Of a stretch of DNA of 51,062 bases, positions 1-9,925 are shown in pieces. The DNA lies in assembly GCA_009602735.1 (NCBI GenBank), contig WELA01006423.1, positions 332,697-383,758 of the forward strand, given 5' to 3'. The DNA comes from Mesotaenium endlicherianum. Its lineage: Eukaryota; Streptophyta; Zygnematophyceae; Zygnematales; Mesotaeniaceae. The notes under the pieces were generated by a model. It was not told the origin of the DNA, ran no database searches, and saw only the letters and a list, made by a program, of their open reading frames with translations. The translations under genes and the position numbers were made by a program. Numbering within the stretch: the first letter of the stretch is position 1; each line of letters starts with the position of its first letter.

Positions 1-1166
1 GGGGGGAGGGGAAGGAGAGAGGGGTGGGTGCGGGGGTGGGGTGGTAGTAGCTTGAAGCAGACCCGCATGAGGGGCGGGAAAGTCTTGCGGTCGAATCTCC
101 CCTCCCACTCGTTGAGGAATGCATCGACGTCCTGAAAGTGGCGCATCTTCAGCACCGCCGCCACAATGTCGTCGACGCCCCTGGGGTCCGCCCCCAGCTT
201 CCTACCCAGGGAACCTTTGACGCGCCGCAGCACAGGCCCCTGCGTATCCGCAAACCTCTCTGGCAGCTTCGGGTCGTTCAGATACTTCCACGCGGGGATG
301 TACTCCCGCTTCTTGGGCTTCCCTTCGCTGCCTCCTGCCTCGTCTGCGCCACTCACCTCCTGACAATTGTCGCCACTGCCAGCCTGGACCTCCCCATTTC
401 CCCCCCCATCCCCATCGCCATCCCCATCTTTCCTCTTTAGTACTGCACTCCTGCCCGAGCCCGAAACCTGCTCCCTTCCAGTGATTTTCACACCTCCCCC
501 ACCAACCCTCTCCTGCTCGGGGCTGTTTCCTGGGCCGTCCGGCCGGCCATGGAAAGCCTCGTCAGCGCCTGCCACATGTTGACTGCCATGTGCTTCGACC
601 GGCTCTGTGGGGTCTGAAAATTTAGAGGGCTCCAGCTTTACACCAAAGCAACCGGGACCACCGTCGACTGGGGCTCTGCTCAAGCCAGGTCCTGCTGAAG
701 CCACAGCTGCACTGGCGATTGTGTTCCTCTGCCTGTGAAGCTCAGGTCTCGCCTTCCCCGGCAAGTGCCTGGCCCAGGCAGGCACACCAGGCTCTTCATG
801 ATGCTCAGGCTCCACCTGGCCTGAGGAAGCCTGAGCCTCTACAGAGGTCCTCTGCTTTCTCCGCTGCTCCCTCCTCGCCGTGCTGCCAAAATGTTCCTGA
901 CTCTCAGCAAGGTCCAGCCAGCGGTTTGATTCAGCTGAAGATAGTTCACATCCATGTCGCTGGGAGGTTATACTGAGCTCCTCTTCCCTGTATCCCGAGT
1001 TCAACCTTCGGCACTGAACAAGAAAGCTACCACCTCTCAGCGTAGCTGCGTGGCTCGTCTGTGGGTTCACTATGAATGATGCAGCTCTCACAGCGTCCTG
1101 TGCTACGGCGAGGCAAGAAACATTGCCGACAGGCGATGCCATCAGAGCAGGAGCCAAGAGACTCAA
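1..1166 (-). CDS. 5' part of an unrecognised, probably plastid-targeted protein
   Basis: One minus-strand frame stays open from an ATG at 1166 to the left edge of the window, at least 368 codons. A GT at 62-61, just after the codons for FPPLMR, may be a splice donor; beyond it the frame reads only Pro-rich low complexity. The N-terminus (MSLLAPALMASPVG, then Ala, Ser and Arg with few acids) looks like a chloroplast transit peptide. The middle is low-complexity, Gly-rich and charged. The last 90 or so residues look folded, with IPAWKYLNDPKLPERF and VDAFLNEWEGRFDRKTFPPL. That last phrase recalls the run-in to the first repeat of some plastid PPR proteins, but no PPR repeat is visible in the window. 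The family assignment is therefore a guess; the ORF itself is secure. The frame crosses the repeat boundary at 570 without a break, so this is probably the correct local arrangement. Confidence 0.55.
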   Translation of the reverse strand, partial: MSLLAPALMASPVGNVSCLAVAQDAVRAASFIVNPQTSHAATLRGGSFLVQCRRLNSGYREEELSITSQRHGCELSSAESNRWLDLAESQEHFGSTARREQRRKQRTSVEAQASSGQVEPEHHEEPGVPAWARHLPGKARPELHRQRNTIASAAVASAGPGLSRAPVDGGPGCFGVKLEPSKFSDPTEPVEAHGSQHVAGADEAFHGRPDGPGNSPEQERVGGGGVKITGREQVSGSGRSAVLKRKDGDGDGDGGGNGEVQAGSGDNCQEVSGADEAGGSEGKPKKREYIPAWKYLNDPKLPERFADTQGPVLRRVKGSLGRKLGADPRGVDDIVAAVLKMRHFQDVDAFLNEWEGRFDRKTFPPLMRVCFKLLPPHPRTHPSLLPLP

Positions 1167-2261
1167 CAGGAAACGGAAAGTAAAAATTATATGGTCTATG
1201 AATCCTGCTGCTTCAGATCAAGACTTATTAGTGCAAAGCAGACTTCCCTCATCAGTTGCGATCACGGGTCATAAAGTAGTATCACCAAATCTACACATGC
1301 AGGTGAATATCTCATAAAGGACGTGCAATTGAAGAAGCTCAAGTCCTTTGTTAAACAAAATTAGTTATGGAGAACAGTAACTGATATTTGTTGCAGAATA
1401 TTGAGCAGCGTATCATCCGCTCAATTTTCTGTTCACTCTTGAAGGCCGTACACTGTGGTAGAATAATACAAACTCCGCGAACATTCCCTTCAAAATTTTT
1501 AGCTCGTTCTGCTTGCTTCTGTCCGTTGCTCTTCTCAGAGCTGAGAGCTCCACGGTACACGCATGAGCTGGCTCGGTACTCTATGCTGTTCTCTCTCTGC
1601 GTGCTTGATTATATTGCTAGCTGCAATCAGCTACGAGCAAGTTTTCGATTCTGGATGATCATGCTTCCGTCGAGCGCCAGCTCTATACTTGGTGGACGTA
1701 CGGAACATCTCATATCTCCAGAATGGACCAATGTCATCGTTGCTTAGAGCCAGCTCTGGCATCGTACTTGAGACAAGCGCCTTTGCTGGCGTTTGGCTTC
1801 TGATTCGTCCTCATGCAACGCTCGCGTGTTAATTTCACGTTTGTGACATTTCCACACAGAACCAGTATAATGCATGTCGCTAGTTTCGACAACGTCGTCA
1901 TACTAAACAGGTCTCTAAGAAACTAGTCAATATAGTGCACGTTACAGCAGCATTATTTCTTCCATACTTGTTCATCTAATGTGAGATACCTACGTTTGCA
2001 ATGTCTAAGCATCTTTATGACCACCCTTACACCCCAAACCTCTTTGTAGCTAGATGTAGCTCCAATCGTCAAATACCGTAGATAAGGTGTTCTACAAATT
2101 AAGGCGTCCTCAAAAAATGACGGACGTAGAGACCCTCAGTTATTCCTGCAAGTTATAACATGGTGTTACTTAAAAATATATGGGCAACAAGAAGGAGAGC
2201 AATTTACCCAAAAAATTACAAGAGCAAATTCACCTATTTATTAATTTCCATGCCTACATTT
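1167..2261. other. Intergenic region, left copy (also at 9926-11020)
   Basis: This stretch lies between the stop codon of RPF2 and the start of the next minus-strand gene. It is AT-richer than its surroundings and carries only short spurious ORFs. It must hold the RPF2 3' UTR and the promoter of the left-edge gene, but I see no motif strong enough to place either. Confidence 0.6.
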
Positions 2262-4926
2262 TCAGTGTGCAATCTTCTTCCTCTTTGGTGCTACCCTGTT
2301 GGAGTCATCCTTACTAGTCAGCTTTTTACTGCTTAGCCCCGGCTTGCCAATCGCTCGCTCAGCCGCTGCTTCCCTCCGCTCTCTCTTGACACCCTTGGGT
2401 TTCATCAAAGCCATGGAGCCGACCTCTTGCTTTGGCATGTAAATCCTCCCCACCTTGCCAATCAGAGAATCCGTGGAGACATTCTTCACCTGCACGGTCA
2501 AAGGGCACAGGACAACACCATTGTGTGAACCAGAACGCTGACCAGATGCGCGTGTGAAACATGTTACTCATCCACTCAGGACAAGCAAGTGCTTGAACAA
2601 ACAAACTATTGCACTGGACTCGACAGAATACATTCCCACGCTCCCAAATCGCAGCCAATCAGCATCTACACCTAACCATACCCTCGAAGTTAAATATACC
2701 GACAGTTCCTGAGGGACAGCGTGAAATGAAAGGAATGTAGATGTGGAGACATCTAGCTACTTAGCAACAGTAGACCAAAACAGGGGAGCTGTGTGCAGTC
2801 ATCCCAATCTCCCTCTCGCTCAGAGTGCTTGAAGTTTTTAAGTATAAACAGAATCCACAGGTCAGATAGCAACAGAAAGCAAAATACAGAAGCACGCGCT
2901 GAGGCATAGAAGAGCGAGAGAAAAAGAAATGAAGGAGGAGGCGGAGGTGAAGGCAAAGAAGGATGTAGACAACAGGAAGAACAGGAAGGAGACGAGGAGG
3001 AAGAACGAGAACAAGAACAATGAAGAAGAACAAGAAGAAGAAGGAGAAGAAGGGGACGACGAAGACGACAACGAAGACGAAATCAAAGGAAGGCGAGCAA
3101 GAAGCAGCAGCAGCAGCAGCAGCAGCACCTTCTTCTTGGTGATGCTCTTGGGGCCCTTGAAGGCCTCCTTGCGCAGGTCCTCCGCAGGTCCTCTGTGGCG
3201 CCGCACCACCAGGTCCAGCATGGGCCCCGCCGGCACCAGCTCTATCTTGGGCACCTTCGTCCCCGACTTCTTCAGCCTGATGGCGCAGTGCCTCAAGTAC
3301 ACCTGTCGCCGTCACAAGAGCCGCCACCAGGGGCAGGACAGGCAAAGACAGGGGTGAGGGGTGCGAGGCGAGGTCAGCGCCCACGGTCACTAAAGAGAGG
3401 TCTTGCGCGCAATTGTCGGTATGGAGGCGTGGAGAGGAAGCAGGTCAGAGGCCACTGTCATTATAGGGAGGTAATGCACGTGGAATGCGCACGTGGGATG
3501 GTCGTCAGGGGGTAACTTCACTCCAAGCTAAGAGTGGTGTGCAGAGAGTCGGCGCTGGCACTCAGTCGCTCACCCATCAAAAGCCACCTCCCGAAAAAAC
3601 ATAAAGCCCTAGAACCTCGCCCTCTAAACCCTAGCCCCCAAGCCCCCAAATCCTACACTTTGAGGCCCACGACAACTTGGACCCACTGAGGGCCCACGGT
3701 GAGCCGACGCGATCAGAGAAGCAAACCCCCAGCAAGCCGGTTCCCATTTGAGCTCGACGTAGACTACGACAACTGCCCCGGGGCGCATTACTCGGGAAGA
3801 ACACACAGGCCAGCTGACCACACAGGCAGCATGCCAGAGCCTCCTCCACGGGGTCTTTGCCAGCTGTGAGAGTGCCGCTACAAATTGAGTGGCCCCACTA
3901 GTCTGTATCCCATACTGGTGAACAGACGCCAGCGCCACCCTCCGCAGGGTACAAGGTCTTGCCTGCCAGGAGAGTCGCATTCGACTTGTAACACACTACG
4001 GCCCTCTCGCAGGCCCTAATGAATGGATGCTCGACCGTCTCCCCTGTCTCTCACGCTCCCAAATAATTACTACCTCTGGCAACTAGCACACCGCCTCCTT
4101 CCAGAAGGTCCTGCCTGCCGAGGGCGCCGCATTCAGAGAAAGCCGCATCCAATCTCCAGCAATTCCTTCTCTCTGCAAGCTATACCGGTGGGCAGCACGC
4201 ACAGCGCATCTCTCCACTCCACAAGGTCCTGCCTGCTGGGAGCGCCACATTCAGAGAAAAAAATCAAATTAGGCCTCCAGCGAGCCCATCTCTCTGTATG
4301 CCACACCGGAGGCCATGACGACCCAGCAGGGGGATCGATCCTCCAGCTGGCAGTTGGGAAATGAGCAGGAGGTGCCGAGCAGCAGGCTGGAAGAGAGTGC
4401 AAGTGTCCGCTCAGAATCGCCCCGTCCCTTCCAGCTCAGCGCTTAAGTTCCAGCTGTGCCACTTCGACGGATCTCGAGTTTGTCCCAAATCCATGGGGTT
4501 TACTTTGTCGCACAGCACTGTATGCACCCCTCTCCCACCATTCTACCTTCGTCTTCCCCAATACCGGAGCCCCAGGCAGGGCATTTGTGCACCCCAAAGA
4601 GGAGCCCCCTTCCCCCCTTCCTCCAAACACTATGGACATGAGCCAGACGCCCCCAACTTCCCGGACCCTCCGCCTCCGGAGCCGCTTCTGCAAAACTTGC
4701 TTCCAAGGAACCAACACTTGACAGGCTTGGAATGCAAGGCAGGGCAGCTACACCTCGCTGCACACAAGTAATGCCCGGCGCAATAGGCGAAAACATCCCC
4801 CCCCCCTCCCCCGCGTAGGCGGCTGGGGGGGCATGCTGCGAGTAGCAAGAGGAGCCTCACCTTGCCAGCGGCAGCCACAACAACAAACACCCGATCAATT
4901 CCCGCCAGGTTGATGTTCTCCACTAC
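2262..4926 (-). pseudogene. RPF2: 5'-truncated duplicate of RPF2 (exons 4-6 only)
   Basis: Three exons identical to those of the complete gene are present: exon 4 at 4861-4926 (starts VVENINLAGIDRVF), exon 5 at 3129-3302 (VYLRHCAIRLKKSG...) and exon 6 at 2262-2489, ending at the stop codon. The splice sites are intact, but exons 1-3 are absent. Upstream on the minus strand the sequence passes through intron 3 to a single N at 7097 and then into unrelated DNA carrying GT51 exons. As written this copy cannot make RPF2. The exact identity with the right-hand copy suggests that only one of the two exists in the genome. Confidence 0.85.
3102..3126. repeat. (CAG)n microsatellite beside the RPF2 exon 5 donor
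   Basis: About eight CAG units sit directly against the splice donor of RPF2 exon 5, so the donor reads gtgctg on the minus strand and continues as (CTG)n. The purine-rich tract at 2929-3100 lies in the same intron and creates spurious Lys/Glu-rich ORFs. The same array is at 11861-11885 in the other copy. Confidence 0.85.
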
Positions 4927-5389
4927 CTGCCACGCCAAGCCGACCCACACGCCCAACAGCCGCCACCTGGCATCAGGCGCCAGCCCCCAGCCAGCTCTTG
5001 CAGTCTGGACGCCACGAGCATCCCCCGAGAGCATCCGCAGGACACGCTATGACAGGTAGAAGGAGATGCACCCAAAGGAATGGCGTCAGGCACCAGGCAC
5101 CCGGTGCGCGGCGCCAGGTGCCAGCCAGCTCTTGCAAACTCTGACCTCCGAGAGTACCCAAGGGACGTGCTGTGGGGGAGAAGATACAGCAATGGGAAAC
5201 TGCTTATGCGCCAACCAGTTGCTGCGGTCCGATCACCAGGGGAGGAACCCCGTGCATGCCATTGGAAAGGAGACGCAGCCGAGAGGAGGCGCACGCCCCC
5301 CAGCGTGCCAGGCTCGCCCGTGTCACGTCGCCCGTGCCACACGGATTGGCCCAGAAGCAGCACAGGGCGTGAAACCAGCGAGGCTACCC

Positions 5390-5660
5390 TACTTTTTGCC
5401 TACCCATACCCTACCCTACCCTACCCTATCTGGGCACCCCTGGTCAGCCTCTCTCTCCGCGGAATGCTTCCTGCGATCCCGGCCTCAACACCAGCCCACA
5501 CGCCTGGGATGTGCCCCCCACCTACCCCTACCGTACATAGCCTACCCTTCCCCCTCTCTTTACGCTACCTACCCGACACTTGCCCCTGCCCTGCCTTCCC
5601 CACCCTACCCCCACCCTGCCCCTTTCCCAACCCTACCCTATCCTACCCCAGCCCAACCCT
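5390..5660. repeat. Degenerate CCCTA-rich tract in RPF2 intron 3 (copy at 14149-14419)
   Basis: The tract starts with about five near-perfect CCCTA units (5402-5429) and continues as degenerate CCTACC/CCCTAC repeats. On the transcribed minus strand it reads UAGGG, which is G-quadruplex-prone. It lies inside an intron and is not a telomere. Confidence 0.75.
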
Positions 5661-6834
5661 AGCCTCCAGCACAAGTTTCCTGCCACCTTGGTGGCACAAA
5701 GTCCACCAGCCCAGGTCAGATCCCGAGGCAATGCCGCCAAGCATACTTGAGAGCTCGCAGTGCCCTTGGCCGCTGGCCTCTCCAAGGCCCTGGACCCCAG
5801 CCCCCGCTCTGCACAAGCAGTGTAGGGCCTGAGAGGGGCACGCGCTACACGCGTATCGTCTCCACTGGGGCTCGGATTGGGGGGGGGGTGGTGACGCTCG
5901 ACTCCCGGGAGCGGGTGTAGAGTAGCGCTGTTCCGGTCTGGGGTAGGTTTGTGACAATCGGAAACAACCTCCCTCGAACTTTGGGTTCATGACAGCCGGG
6001 GTCGGGGTCGGGCCTGAGTTGGCGTGTCTGAGTATGGTGCTGTGCCAACCAGGGTAGGCTTGTGACTATCATGACGCCAGAAACATCCGCGGGCCAGAGT
6101 GTGGTTCAGAGCTCCTGTCCCCCAGCCGCGCTCCCAGTCTCACTCGCGCACCACCCGCGTCTCACTCGCGTCCCACCGGCTCTCCAGCCAGCTCTAGAAT
6201 CCAAAGCCCTGTCAGAGGCTGGAGCCCGAGGCAGGCCCGCCCCTGCAGGCCATGCCTGCTCCGCCGCAGGAACCCGCTGTCTCCGATGATCAGAACCAGT
6301 AGCATTCTGTTCCGAATCCCAGAGCGCCAGGAGGCCAGGTTCAGATTCAGGAGTTCGGGATTCAGGGTGCAGGGCGAGGGTTCGACGCGGACCACTCCTG
6401 ATGTGACCCTGACAGGCTGTGCCGCAGAGCTGTGTTTTCTCTTAAGAGCTAAGGTCCTTCCGCATTCATAACAGCGTTGCTCCCATAACGGGCCATGTGC
6501 ATTGCTCCCCTTGAGGCGTGCGGCGTGTGGCGCGTATCGTACTCGACACCTGGCCTCTCCTGGCACCTCTCGGCTGAGGTCTAGCCAAGAGCCGAGGTCT
6601 GATCAGGAAGGTGAGGGGCAGCCTATTGGAGGTGGAGCTCTCTCATTTCAAGAAAGCACACACACAAACACACACACAGAAGGGGCGGGACCCCATCGGA
6701 AAGCCAAGACGGGAGGTCTGATAAAATTATTCGAGGAGCTGAGGCAGCCGGCTGGAGGTGGACCGCTCTCTCCCAAGGGGGCCCACACACCGGAAGGAGG
6801 AGGGGCGTCCATGCTGGACGAGACCGCCCAACAG

Positions 6835-7096
6835 TAAGAGGGCTGAATCTTGCTGGGGAGTTGCTGGAAGGGGTGGGCCACTCTGGACGTGGCGGGGCCA
6901 CACTGGACGGGGCGGGCAACGGGTGCATAACCAAATCTGCTGCTGGGGAGGCATCATAAGGGGGGAGGCACATTGAGAGGGGCAGGCGAGAGTGGAAGGG
7001 GCTGAATCTTGCTGGGGGTACTGGGAAGGGGGCGGGCCACACTTCTGTACTGGAGCCTCCCTGGGAAGCCCACGTAGGGAGGGGGGACACAGCAAA
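6835..7096. repeat. Degenerate G-rich repeat ending at the duplication border
   Basis: The phrase GGGCTGAATCTTGCTGGGG recurs at about 6840 and 7000, with GGGCGGGC-type spacers. The right-hand copy continues the same texture past 15855 (GGGCGGGCGACG, then a TCTAGCTGGGGAGG variant). The left copy stops here at the N. Such a repeat is a plausible place for an assembly breakpoint. Confidence 0.6.
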
Positions 7097-7097
7097 N
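7097..7097. other. Single-N junction between left copy and spacer
   Basis: One ambiguous base separates the end of the duplicated block from unrelated sequence. A single N exactly at a repeat border looks like a scaffolding or gap-filling scar. Confidence 0.85.
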
Positions 7098-8008
7098 ACA
7101 ACACCATACACTCAGAGGCATCTCAGGGCCTGCGAAATAAGCATACAGACCGAGGCGCAAGAGAGGCAAACGACGTGCGCGGGTTTTTTTCAAGGGCAGT
7201 CAGGTCATGCTGAGCTGTCAGAGTTCTGGTGGGTGCCCCATCTCAGCTGCATCCTTGGCAACTGTACGAGCTTAGCTTTCGGGAAGCAAATCGAGTGTGC
7301 CCTCGTCGGCTTGTGTTATCGCCAGGTCAGCTGGCCTAGCTAGACATCCCGTCCCTTGAGCGCTTGCTTCTGCCTTACTTCAGCTTTAAGGAAAGCCAAT
7401 AGTAACATGCCGCATGCAGCTTGCTTTATTCGTTTCCCCGACTATCTGTGTTAACAACCGTGGCGCGCCTTCTATTAATTCCTCGACTGCTGTGCTATGG
7501 CGCAAAAATGTTCGTGTCTACTCTACACGCAAAATATAAGTTCAATATATGATATAAAACATCGGGAGTTTGGGATCACAACAATTCTTCAAGATGTCTC
7601 ATAACGGTAACACGCAAGCAGATAGAGCTCCATCTTTTCGCGCCTTTGCTGGCAGCCTCCAAGAAATCCTCGAGTACAAATTCTCGCTGAACTGACGTGA
7701 CCAGCGTTGGTCCTCCAGTCAGGAACGCAGGTGACGTGAGAGAAAGCTGGCGATGCACAGGATTCAAAAACAGAACTCCACTACAGACACCAAGTTGATC
7801 ACAAGCACGGCCGCAACACGAGAGCACCTCCAAACAGTCTAGCAGAGTAACAAAGTAGTCAGACTGAGTATTTCCAGGCAGGACAGAGGAAGGGCAGGGA
7901 AAGAGGGATAGGGAGAGAGGGACAGTAAAAGTGTGAGAGAAGCAGAGGGAGAGAGAGAGAGAGAGAGAGGGGGGAGGCAGGGACAGAGAGAGAGAGAGAG
8001 ATCCACAC
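7098..8008. other. Spacer DNA 3' of the GT51 exons
   Basis: No exon is identified with confidence here. The stretch holds two (GA)n microsatellites (about 7950-7970 and 7984-8001) right after the GT51 exon donor. A minus-strand reading at about 7620-7740 contains a GG.TLVTSVQRE phrase that faintly recalls the linker after GT51 domains, but it has no convincing splice acceptor, so I do not call it. Confidence 0.5.
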
Positions 8009-8784
8009 CTCGCTGACAAAGTAGGGGGCGCGCCAGGGTCCCGAGTTGCCCTCCTTGCCCTCGGACCCGAGCACCAGGGGGTCCTGCGCCGCCGCCTGCG
8101 CCATGCCGATGTCCAGAAACCCCGCCTCCACCATCCTCCTCAGCGACCGCGCCTGCGGCTTCTTCCCCCTGCGCGGTCCAAATCGTCCCCACCCGCCGGC
8201 ACCGCGCCCCGGCCAGGCCAGGGAAGGTAAACGGCACCACTATTAAGAAGCTGAGCTGGCGATGACGGTGAGGAGCACGCGCAGGTGCAAGCATAGGGCA
8301 TGGACGCCCCGGCCTTGCCTCTCTCCTTCTCCTCTGTTTCTCTGTCCACCTTCGAGTTTTCGAATCTGCCTTCGAGTTCTTGAGGGGGAAAGAAATGGGG
8401 CGACGCCCCGTGAGAACCTTGTTCGGTATCTCAAATGCCTCAAGCTCCAACCTCGTCCACGTTGCAGCCTACTGGGAGCAGAGTCACTGTGTCCTATACA
8501 AGTATACGTGTATATAAATGTACATTTGTGTCCCAGATATATCAGCACACATATCTAGGATGCGTACCATGCCCGCAAAATATATACCTTGATACGCGTC
8601 TCAGGCATAGCAGGGGGAGGGTGGCAGCCCACCTGCTGGGGTCCCGGTAGGGCGAGAGGAGCTCGGGGGCGGGGATGATGCCGGCCAGCATCGCGCACTC
8701 GCCAAGTGTCAGCAGCGAGGGGTGCTTGCCGAAGTAGAGCGCCGAGGCTGCCTCGATGCCATTCACCCCGTGGCCCCAGTAGAT
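8009..8784 (-). CDS. Two exons of a GT51 peptidoglycan glycosyltransferase (PBP1A-like)
   Basis: GT51 enzymes polymerise lipid II into glycan strands; in algae and mosses the plant version acts in the plastid envelope during division. Two exons join in frame. One is 8633-8784 (152 nt, acceptor cag, donor AG|gtgggc), encoding IYWGHGVNGIEAASALYFGK and then LAGIIPAPE...SPYRDPSR. The other is 8009-8168 (160 nt), encoding GKKPQARSLRRMVEAGF and on to APYFVSE before a gtgtgg donor. The order Y-G-GV-GIEAAS-YFGK, then LAGIIPAP-SPY, then VL-RM-EAGF is the classic middle and end of a GT51 domain. The catalytic Glu region upstream and any transpeptidase domain downstream are not in the window. The exons sit in the spacer between the duplicated blocks, so their neighbourhood may be wrong. 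The family is secure; the gene is only a fragment. Confidence 0.8.
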
Positions 8785-8828
8785 CTGCCCCCCGCCCATT
8801 TGCTAGGGTCAGATGAAGCCAGAGCCTG

Positions 8829-8957
8829 AGGCCAACTGTAACCCTGAGGTCAACTGAGAGTCAGGTCAACTATGCCCAAAGGTCAACTGTACACGGAGGT
8901 CAGCTGAGCCCTAGGCCAACTGTACCCAGAGGGCAAAAGAGGCTGCGGTCAACTTAG
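8829..8957. repeat. Short degenerate tandem repeat (AGGTCAACTG type)
   Basis: About seven units of 16-19 bp share the core AGG(T/C)CAACTG(TA). They lie upstream of the GT51 exons on the minus strand, presumably within an intron. The rest of 8958-9327 shows no recognisable exon. Confidence 0.75.
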
Positions 8958-9327
8958 CATGAGCGCAGAGCTGAAGTGGACCTAGAAATATTAAGTTGGC
9001 GTCACTGCACACCCTTTTATGGGATGTTCTTTCTGAGGCCACCAACGTACCCCCCCCCGTCCCTTGCCTCCCAAGAATCGGGGGTAGAAGTGGAGGGCAA
9101 ACGTGTGAGGCGGCAAAGAGCCCCATTGCCATCTAAGAGCAAGACCTCAGCTAAGTTCTCTGGACTACCAGCGAGCTTTTCGTCCGCACAGTGGTCCGCA
9201 CAATGCGAGCGCCTTTCAACGGAACGGACAGAGCTGGCCTTCCGACTTATGCCCCCCAAGCCCCAGCTCACTGGCGGACACAGAGAGAAAGGGGCCGGGA
9301 AGACTTTGGGGGTGGGGGCGGTGGAGG

Positions 9328-9328
9328 N
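9328..9328. other. Single-N junction between spacer and right copy
   Basis: One ambiguous base lies immediately before the right-hand copy of the duplicated block. It falls inside what is an uninterrupted coding frame in the left copy. Confidence 0.85.
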
Positions 9329-9925
9329 TGCCACATGTTGACTGCCATGTGCTTCGACCGGCTCTGTGGGGTCTGAAAATTTAGAGGGCTCCAGCTTTAC
9401 ACCAAAGCAACCGGGACCACCGTCGACTGGGGCTCTGCTCAAGCCAGGTCCTGCTGAAGCCACAGCTGCACTGGCGATTGTGTTCCTCTGCCTGTGAAGC
9501 TCAGGTCTCGCCTTCCCCGGCAAGTGCCTGGCCCAGGCAGGCACACCAGGCTCTTCATGATGCTCAGGCTCCACCTGGCCTGAGGAAGCCTGAGCCTCTA
9601 CAGAGGTCCTCTGCTTTCTCCGCTGCTCCCTCCTCGCCGTGCTGCCAAAATGTTCCTGACTCTCAGCAAGGTCCAGCCAGCGGTTTGATTCAGCTGAAGA
9701 TAGTTCACATCCATGTCGCTGGGAGGTTATACTGAGCTCCTCTTCCCTGTATCCCGAGTTCAACCTTCGGCACTGAACAAGAAAGCTACCACCTCTCAGC
9801 GTAGCTGCGTGGCTCGTCTGTGGGTTCACTATGAATGATGCAGCTCTCACAGCGTCCTGTGCTACGGCGAGGCAAGAAACATTGCCGACAGGCGATGCCA
9901 TCAGAGCAGGAGCCAAGAGACTCAA
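9329..9925 (-). pseudogene. Truncated duplicate of the left-edge ORF (first 199 codons)
   Basis: The same ATG and transit-peptide-like start as at 1166 appear at 9925, and the frame is identical for 199 codons. It then meets the N at 9328 and passes into sequence that continues open to about 9017 but has no resemblance to the left-copy continuation. The break lies in the middle of an exon, which supports an artificial junction. Confidence 0.8.

Larger units (their letters stand above)
570..7096. repeat. Left copy of a perfect 6,527-bp direct duplication
   Basis: Positions 570-7096 match 9329-15855 at a constant offset of 8,759. I found no substitution or indel, even in homopolymer and microsatellite stretches. 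The copy ends at a single N (7097). It contains the first 199 codons of the left-edge ORF and RPF2 exons 4-6. Zero divergence and single-N borders suggest an assembly duplicate. Confidence 0.95.

Noticed and set aside
2929..3357. Lys/Glu-rich ORF with a poly-Ser run (also at 11688-12116)
   Set aside because: It is a purine-rich intron tract plus the antisense of RPF2 exon 5; codon bias is set by the GAA/CAG repeats.
5402..5429. CCCTA repeats as a telomere or interstitial telomere
   Set aside because: The unit is five bases and degenerate, not the seven-base CCCTAAA plant telomere, and it lies within an RPF2 intron.
5080..5832. 250-codon ORF (also at 13839-14591)
   Set aside because: It is Pro-rich low complexity from the CCCTA tract, antisense to RPF2 intron 3, with no family resemblance.
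7600..7745. Possible third GT51-gene exon on the minus strand
   Set aside because: Only a weak GG.TLVTSVQRE resemblance and no convincing acceptor; not enough to call.
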